Position numbers and translations under genes: made by a program
Notes under the pieces: generated by a model
What the model was told of the DNA's origin: nothing
The model's input: only the letters and a program-made list of their open reading frames with translations
Database searches by the model: none
Part shown: positions 59,617 to 64,000 of the stretch, piece after piece
Layout of the letters: each line of letters begins with the position of its first letter
Numbering within the stretch: position 1 is the stretch's first letter
Assembly (NCBI RefSeq): GCF_000377985.1
Contig: NZ_KB899042.1
Location: forward strand, 186,001-250,000
Source of the DNA: Sporolactobacillus vineae DSM 21990 = SL153
Lineage (GTDB): Bacteria; Bacillota; Bacilli; Bacillales; Sporolactobacillaceae
Direction of reading: 5' to 3'
DNA: 64,000 bases

Positions 59617-59632
59617 TGTAACAGATGTCACA
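59617..59632 (-). promoter_or_regulatory. FNR/CRP-like site upstream of cydA
   Basis: Minus-strand TGTGACATCTGTTACA (TGTGA-N6-TTACA). If GATTAT at 59591-59596 is the -10, the centre lies about 41 bases before the start, a class II activator position overlapping the -35. Confidence 0.5.
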
Positions 59633-59774
59633 CTTCACTTACTACTTTACATCTACGAAGCGAATAATCGGTTATTATTTCTTGCCAATTCAGTGAATAC
59701 ATTGTGTCAAATGTATGTCATATTTGTGACCGCCGAGGATAACCATGTCCTTTTCCCTGTTTGCGCGACTGCCC

Positions 59775-60548
59775 TCAATGAACATACTTACTGATGTATG
59801 CTCTCCAGACCAGATAAGCTTTGCCGTTCGGATGGGTGCCGTCATAGGTATAACCCACTCTAAGATGATTGGACGCATCGGCAAAAAACGGGTACAGATT
59901 GATAAACCGGATACCCGTCTGTGCGCAGTAGTTTCTCAGATTATGATTGAGCATCAGTATCTTCTCCGGACTCGTCAGCGAACCGTTCAAGGCATTATTG
60001 ACCGGTAGAGTACTCTGGACATAGATCGTCGTCGCTGGCGACGCTTTACGAATGATCCGGATGATCTTTATGTAATTTTGGGTGACTTTACTGACTGTCC
60101 GGCCGACGGTGAAATCATTAATGCCGGCCATAATAAACAATTTGCGGGGCTGCAGGTAAACAATATTACTTATTCTGTGCAGAATACCGTTTGTCGTATC
60201 GCCGCTAATCCCGCGATTGAGTATATTCGGATTCGCGAACATTTCATTCCAGTTATTGTTCTGTGTGATACTGTCGCCGAGAAACACAATCTGATGCTTT
60301 TCCTTCGGGCTTTCCAGACTGTAGAAAACACTTCGCCTGGTCTGATACGTCTTATTCTTCGATGAAACAACGGTTGCCGTATTTTCAATCTCGCTGCTGC
60401 GTACCGGCTTTTTTTCCTCAACGACGGTCAGATGATGCCTGGCAACAGCCTGATTCGAACGGTACTGAAAGACTAACGTGCCGACGAGAAGGGCGAGTAA
60501 CAGATTCAATACTAATGAGAGATGAAACCATTTCTTTCTATTTTTCAT
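59775..60548 (-). CDS. SGNH/GDSL hydrolase, membrane-anchored
   Basis: 257 residues: N-terminal uncleaved signal anchor (WFHLSLVLNLLLALLVGTLVF), a spacer, then an SGNH domain. Block I is FLGDSITQ, block II NRGISGDT, block III AGINDF and block V DGTHPN, so the Ser-Gly-Asn-His set is complete. It is expected to act outside the membrane as an esterase or deacylase on lipid or wall polymer; substrate unknown. Stands alone upstream of cydA on the same strand. Confidence 0.9.
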   Translation of the reverse strand: MKNRKKWFHLSLVLNLLLALLVGTLVFQYRSNQAVARHHLTVVEEKKPVRSSEIENTATVVSSKNKTYQTRRSVFYSLESPKEKHQIVFLGDSITQNNNWNEMFANPNILNRGISGDTTNGILHRISNIVYLQPRKLFIMAGINDFTVGRTVSKVTQNYIKIIRIIRKASPATTIYVQSTLPVNNALNGSLTSPEKILMLNHNLRNYCAQTGIRFINLYPFFADASNHLRVGYTYDGTHPNGKAYLVWRAYISKYVH

Positions 60549-60697
60549 TGTGAGGACAACTCCTGACCTGGTCTTTCATAAGTTTCTCCTGAATGATTAC
60601 AATTACGTTTCAGGTATTCGCCGTGAATCAGTTTTTTTGTCCCAGACAAGCCTCCCGGACTGACCGATTCAATCATTTCTCAGGAGCCTTTCAAAGA

Positions 60698-60727
60698 TAA
60701 AAAAAGACAGCCCGTTTTAAGGCTGCC
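60698..60727 (-). terminator. Terminator of tnrA
   Basis: Minus-strand GGCAGCC and GGCTGTC pair (one G-T) across an eight-base loop and run into T7. Confidence 0.85.
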
Positions 60728-60771
60728 ATGAACCGCCGCTGGGTCTGCAGATGAGCATGTTCCTTGCGCTC

Positions 60772-61104
60772 TTAATCCCGCTTATTAAAATAGGCGTTCA
60801 GCTGACCTCTGATCATACGTTCACGGAGTTTATTGTCATATCTTTTCGTCTGCGCATTCTGCAATTCCTTTCTAAGTTCGGCAGTCTGCATCCCGTCCTC
60901 CATTTTATTCGCAATATCCATCAGCGTCTCCACATCAGAAAACGAATATTTCCGGTTGCCTTTTTCCGAACGTTCCGGAAAAACCAGTTTTCTCTTCTCA
61001 TAGTACCGGATCTGTCGTTCACTCAGACCTGTTAATTCGCAGACTGTGCCAATTGAAATCACTTTCTTGAATAGATAGGCATCTCGTTGAGAATGTGCGG
61101 CCAT
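60772..61104 (-). CDS. tnrA: TnrA, nitrogen regulator (MerR family)
   Basis: 110-residue MerR-type regulator active under nitrogen limitation. The HTH/wing region ISIGTVCELTGLSERQIRYY and RRKYSFSDVETLMDIANKM-type stretch match TnrA/GlnR. The short C-terminal tail (RGQLNAYFNKRD) resembles TnrA's glutamine-synthetase-binding end rather than GlnR. No glnA is adjacent, which also fits TnrA. A perfect TnrA box lies 39 bases before the start codon, implying autoregulation. Confidence 0.93.
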   Translation of the reverse strand: MAAHSQRDAYLFKKVISIGTVCELTGLSERQIRYYEKRKLVFPERSEKGNRKYSFSDVETLMDIANKMEDGMQTAELRKELQNAQTKRYDNKLRERMIRGQLNAYFNKRD

Positions 61105-61142
61105 CCAATCACCCCCGTCACTTTCTTCATTCCGTAAATATG

Positions 61143-61159
61143 TGTAAGATTATATTACA
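61143..61159. promoter_or_regulatory. TnrA/GlnR box
   Basis: TGTAAGATTATATTACA fits TGTNA-N7-TNACA exactly. It lies between tnrA (-) and the FbpA-like gene (+) and contains a minus-strand TATAAT, so it could affect tnrA initiation directly. Confidence 0.85.
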
Positions 61160-61232
61160 GCATAAGCAAGAAACCGGCAACATTATTGTCATATGAAGTG
61201 ACACAATCATAGATTATTTAGTGGTTAACCCG

Positions 61233-61238
61233 TATAAT
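61233..61238 (+). promoter_or_regulatory. -10 box of the FbpA-like gene
   Basis: TATAAT at 61233-61238 with a poor -35 (TAGATT, 61210-61215) at 17 bases. Confidence 0.45.
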
Positions 61239-61311
61239 AAAAGTGTAAGAAAAAGTGTCCGGAAATCATCAGGATGATCCGTACAGGCAATCACTGCGGG
61301 AGGTTTGATTG

Positions 61312-61470
61312 ATGTCAGGTATACTTACAGTTCCAAGAGCGGATAAAAAGGAACAGATGATCGAGAAGTTGCTGGCCGGGGGCATTTACAAAGCCGGAAA
61401 CCATCAATTGTATGAACTGTCGCTTCAAGAGCTTGAAAATACGTATCACCGTTTGCTGAACAAAAATTGA
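61312..61470 (+). CDS. FbpA-like small basic protein
   Basis: 52 residues. The core MIEKLLAGGIYKAGNHQLYE followed by LSLQELENTYHRLL is the pattern of the Fur-regulated basic protein (FbpA) family, small proteins of the B. subtilis iron-sparing response. GGGAGG lies eight bases before the ATG and a strong terminator follows. I do not see a clear Fur box upstream, so iron control here is unproven. Confidence 0.78.
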   Translation: MSGILTVPRADKKEQMIEKLLAGGIYKAGNHQLYELSLQELENTYHRLLNKN

Positions 61471-61480
61471 CCGGCCGCGA

Positions 61481-61520
61481 AAAAGCCGGACCGGAAGCCG
61501 CTGCTTCTGATCCGGCTTTT
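61481..61520. terminator. Bidirectional terminator between the FbpA-like and YdeN-like genes
   Basis: AAAAGCCGGA and TCCGGCTTTT with an inner GAAGC/GCTTC stem. Confidence 0.88.
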
Positions 61521-61536
61521 ATGTAAGCAAATGAAG

Positions 61537-62157
61537 TCAGGCAAATGGAAAAGCCTGATGAAGACAGGCGTCAAGCATCCAGGGCCAGGGACCGTATCCT
61601 GAACGCACATTGATATGTCCCATTGCGGGCAGCAGGACGACCGGTACTTTGTATGCGCGATAATCAAGTATTGAGTCACCCGGCATAAACGGATCGGTTG
61701 TCGAAGTAATAATCGCCGTTTTCTCTGCAGCGGCAGAGAGCGAGCCTGTATCGGACGGGAAAGGATAGAAACCGGCGATTGCCCTTTCAGCCTGATCCTT
61801 TGCTTCGGAAGTTTCCGGGAAAAAGAAGTTCAACGAATCAGGAACCGGATGAACGGCCGGCGGAGAAACAAGCAGCACTTTCCCTACTTTTTTTCGGGCC
61901 GCCTGGGCCGCATAGTGAAGCCAGAGCACACAGCCCAGACTGTGAGCGACGACAGTCAGCCGGCCGGCATCATGAATGTCGGCCATGATCTTATTCAGCA
62001 GAGAAAGCCACGTTGATTTATCAGGCTTATTCCAGTCCGGAAACTGCGGAAAGCGAACACTTAATCCTCTTTTTTCCAGCTCCTGGGAAAGCCACTCCTG
62101 CCAGTGTCCTCCCGTACTCCCGGAAAAACCGTGCAAAATCAGAAAATCCGTCACCAT
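61537..62157 (-). CDS. Alpha/beta hydrolase of the RBBP9/YdeN family
   Basis: 206 residues. FLILHGFSGSTGGHWQEWL opens the fold, the nucleophile elbow is VVAHSLGCVLW, Asp lies in STTDPFMP and His in MGHINVRSGYG. A serine hydrolase of unknown substrate. Convergent with the FbpA-like gene and sharing its terminator. Confidence 0.9.
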   Translation of the reverse strand: MVTDFLILHGFSGSTGGHWQEWLSQELEKRGLSVRFPQFPDWNKPDKSTWLSLLNKIMADIHDAGRLTVVAHSLGCVLWLHYAAQAARKKVGKVLLVSPPAVHPVPDSLNFFFPETSEAKDQAERAIAGFYPFPSDTGSLSAAAEKTAIITSTTDPFMPGDSILDYRAYKVPVVLLPAMGHINVRSGYGPWPWMLDACLHQAFPFA

Positions 62158-62250
62158 TCAGCACCTCATCTCAGGTTATCTGTTATTTAATCAATCTGAT
62201 TACTTGGAATTTTAGATTATTATATCATAAATTTTCCGCTGTAAAAGATC

Positions 62251-62275
62251 GGGGGTTCATCAATGATGAGCCCCC
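62251..62275 (-). terminator. Hairpin after the PgpA-like gene
   Basis: GGGGG and CCCCC at the base with CATCA/TGATG above; the minus strand continues GATCTTTTAC. It begins ten bases after the stop codon. Confidence 0.7.
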
Positions 62276-62285
62276 TGCAATACAT

Positions 62286-62885
62286 TTATTTTTTTGAAGA
62301 CAAACGCCGCTCTTCTTCATCTCGTACGCGATGTGCCAGCCGACTCGAAGCATCTGCAGCGATACTGGCCACAAGGTCATCCAGAAATGTGTTGACACGT
62401 CCGTGTTTGGCCAGATCCAGTTTTCCAATGATTTTCGGTTTGACTTTGTCCAGATAACCGAATGTGGTTGCCGCAATGCTGCCGAAACTCGAGACGGCGC
62501 CAAGCGCAATTGTTTCATCAACGCCGAACAGCCCTTCATCCTGGTCGATAAGCGACTGAAGCGGTTCGCTCAGTTTCTTCTTTTCAGCAAGCCGGTCAAG
62601 TTCGATGCCAACCAGAATGGCGTGCTGTAATTCACGCTTTGCCAGTACACCCTTCACGTTCTCCACACAAGTCTGAATAGTCAGACCGGGCATAAACGGC
62701 CGCTGCAAATCGAAGACAAGTTCGGCAATGTCATCAATTTTTACACCGCGTTCCTTCAACTCGCGTTCCACAGCCGAAGCAATCGCTTTTGAAGTAACAC
62801 GTTTCTTATTTGCTGAATAGAACGTGGCATCTTCCGGCAACCCGGGCGCATAAGTCATACTTTTCAAATATTGACGCTCATTCAT
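62286..62885 (-). CDS. Phosphatidylglycerophosphatase A family protein (YutG-like)
   Basis: About 199 residues, soluble-looking. KKRVTSKAIASAVERELKERG and FDLQRPFMPGLTIQTCVENV lead into the PgpA-type fold with LFGVDETIALGAVSSFGSIA and a closing FLDDLVASIAADAS. Classical PgpA dephosphorylates phosphatidylglycerol phosphate in membranes; the YutG branch lacks clear membrane helices and its role is less certain. ATG 62885 has AAGGAG ten bases upstream; the 34 codons before it lack support. Confidence 0.78.
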   Translation of the reverse strand: MNERQYLKSMTYAPGLPEDATFYSANKKRVTSKAIASAVERELKERGVKIDDIAELVFDLQRPFMPGLTIQTCVENVKGVLAKRELQHAILVGIELDRLAEKKKLSEPLQSLIDQDEGLFGVDETIALGAVSSFGSIAATTFGYLDKVKPKIIGKLDLAKHGRVNTFLDDLVASIAADASSRLAHRVRDEEERRLSSKK

Positions 62886-63345
62886 TTTTCTGCGACTCCT
62901 TCCAGAAACATCATACCCCATTGTAACATCGTACGATTTGTTTTTTTTATTCGCACCTGCGCAAAGCAAAAGCGTCCTGCTATTCATTTTATGTCGTACG
63001 AAAATACCTTATGATACAAATAAATGACCGGATGCGCCTATTTTCTGAGCGCGGATTTCTTGTCCGGCAGAGAGGCTATGGTGACAGCAAACAGCAGCAG
63101 GGGAAACATTCTCCGTAACCTGTTGTTCGTTCGTTTGCCGACTGAACCGGCCGTATCGTCATCATAGCGCAATTTCTGCCGGCCACGCAAGCCGTCCGGC
63201 CCGGATGGTTTCAGCTTTTCCCGTCCTTAATCACGTTACCGGTTTTTCCTCTCCTGTATAAAATTGTGCTCAGGCCGCAACCTAACTACAAAGTGCCTGA
63301 ATACGGCACGGACGCGATACTTTTACTGTCAGGAGGAACCACTCG
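62886..63345. other. 460-base intergenic region between the PgpA-like and YetF-like genes
   Basis: No gene seen on either strand. Two copies of the core CGTACGA lie near 62932 and 62993, each part of a palindrome. TATAAA near 63258 could be a -10 for the downstream gene, but the -35 is weak. Confidence 0.5.
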
Positions 63346-64000
63346 ATGATGCATACGATCGGACCGATGATGATTGAACTGAGTATCGGATTAATCGGGC
63401 TCATTCTATTAACGAAGGTGATGGGCAGAGCATCGATGTCTGAAGCCACGCCATTCGATTTTATCTCGATGATCGTCGTCGGTGATTTTGTGAGCGACGC
63501 CATTTATGACCCTGAAACGCACATTTTCAAAGTCCTTTTTGCCATCTTTTTCTGGGGCCTATTAATCTTCCTCGTTGATCTGATCACGCTGAAACTATAC
63601 CGGTCACGTAGTTTTTTTGAAAGTCAGCCGCTGCTGGTGATCAGTCAGGGCTGTATTGACCGGAAAGCACTGAAAAAAGCAAAGATGGATATGAATCACC
63701 TGCAGATGCTGCTGCGCGACCGGGAGATTTTCTCAATGAGAGAGGTCAGCTATGCCATACTGGAACCGAATGGAAAGATTTCTGTCATCAGAAATTCATC
63801 CTTTGAAAAAGTGTGCCGCGGTGATCTCAAATTAGATCCGCTCCACGTCTCGATGCCGATCACATTGATCAGTGATGGTGAGATTTTGGAAAACAATCTT
63901 GAGAAGGCAGGAAAATCCAGGCAATGGCTGATCAGCGAATTACACCGGCAGACTGCCGACAAACCGGATCAGATCATGCTTGCCGAGTGGACAGAAGAGA
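63346..64000 (+). CDS. DUF421/YetF family membrane protein (3' end outside window)
   Basis: 218 codons present, frame open to the edge. Three N-terminal hydrophobic segments (IELSIGLIGLILLTKVMG; FISMIVVGDFVSDAIY; LFAIFFWGLLIFLVDLIT) are followed by the YetF soluble domain (PLLVISQGCIDRKALKKAKM, LQMLLRDREIFSMREVSYAI, LEPNGKISVI). In bacilli related YetF-like proteins are linked to spore membranes and germination or stress. AGGAGG lies nine bases before ATG 63346; the second ATG three bases later is possible. Confidence 0.88.
   Translation, partial: MMHTIGPMMIELSIGLIGLILLTKVMGRASMSEATPFDFISMIVVGDFVSDAIYDPETHIFKVLFAIFFWGLLIFLVDLITLKLYRSRSFFESQPLLVISQGCIDRKALKKAKMDMNHLQMLLRDREIFSMREVSYAILEPNGKISVIRNSSFEKVCRGDLKLDPLHVSMPITLISDGEILENNLEKAGKSRQWLISELHRQTADKPDQIMLAEWTEE

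Noticed and set aside
59437-59631. 64-codon minus-strand frame in the cyd leader
   Set aside because: It overlaps the predicted promoter and structured leader, has no family resemblance and extends into the region before cydA without a proper ribosome site; treated as leader RNA.

Overview
The window reads as a chromosomal segment of a low-to-moderate GC, endospore-forming member of the Bacillales, most likely Sporolactobacillaceae-like. Three things support this. Much of the gene order matches Bacillus subtilis blocks (pycA-ftsW-ylaN-ylaI-typA-ylaF, suhB near pdhDCBA, rpoY-rnjA, dapH-dapL with a YkuU-type peroxiredoxin, cydABCD). There is a Spo0E-like phosphatase and two tiny glycine/hydrophobic proteins of the spore-former-only YjcZ-like type. 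Regulatory sites are of Bacillus type (CcpA cre, CtsR, TnrA, WalR-like, tyrosine T-box). The genus is inference; the order is well supported.

Layout. 1-14.8 kb holds core genes: the 5' part of pyruvate carboxylase, ftsW, ylaN, ylaI, typA, ylaF, suhB, a small unknown, the pyruvate dehydrogenase operon (transcribed right to left behind a sigma-A-type promoter with an upstream cre), a Cof-type phosphatase, and rpoY-rnjA. 14.8-24.9 kb holds an unpaired CydB/YthB-like membrane protein, a 2-Cys peroxiredoxin, dapH-dapL (acetylase branch of lysine/diaminopimelate synthesis), a Spo0E-like protein, pit with its PhoU-like partner, an MFS exporter plus TetR pair with a palindromic operator, a YfkAB-type radical SAM enzyme and an HPr-like protein without the usual phosphorylation residues. 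24.9-35.8 kb holds a 19-residue membrane peptide gene, a CwlO-like NlpC/P60 endopeptidase, fumC, a metallophosphatase, tyrS under T-box control, deformylase, clpE with two CtsR boxes, and a universal stress protein.

35.9-49.3 kb is a cell-wall polymer island. tagD-tagB-tagF-like form a leftward operon. A GT2 glycosyltransferase lies upstream. Divergent from it is a 1575-residue protein joining a GT2 module to two glycerophosphotransferase modules, followed by an SGNH-like DUF6270 protein with a carbohydrate-binding-like tail. A leftward galU-gtrB-gtrA operon would supply lipid-linked glucose. The rightward part of this island looks more AT-rich than its surroundings and is the most distinctive part of the window.

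49.6-64 kb holds a NUDIX protein, an SDR, a second tiny spore-type membrane protein, a CNNM/CBS transporter-like protein with an odd leader, the cydABDC operon with a long GC-rich leader bearing a cre-like and an FNR-like site, an SGNH hydrolase, tnrA with its own box, an FbpA-like small protein, a YdeN-type hydrolase, a PgpA-like protein and the start of a YetF/DUF421 protein. No rRNA, tRNA, CRISPR array, prophage or intact insertion sequence was seen. One short dispersed repeat with terminal inverted repeats occurs twice.
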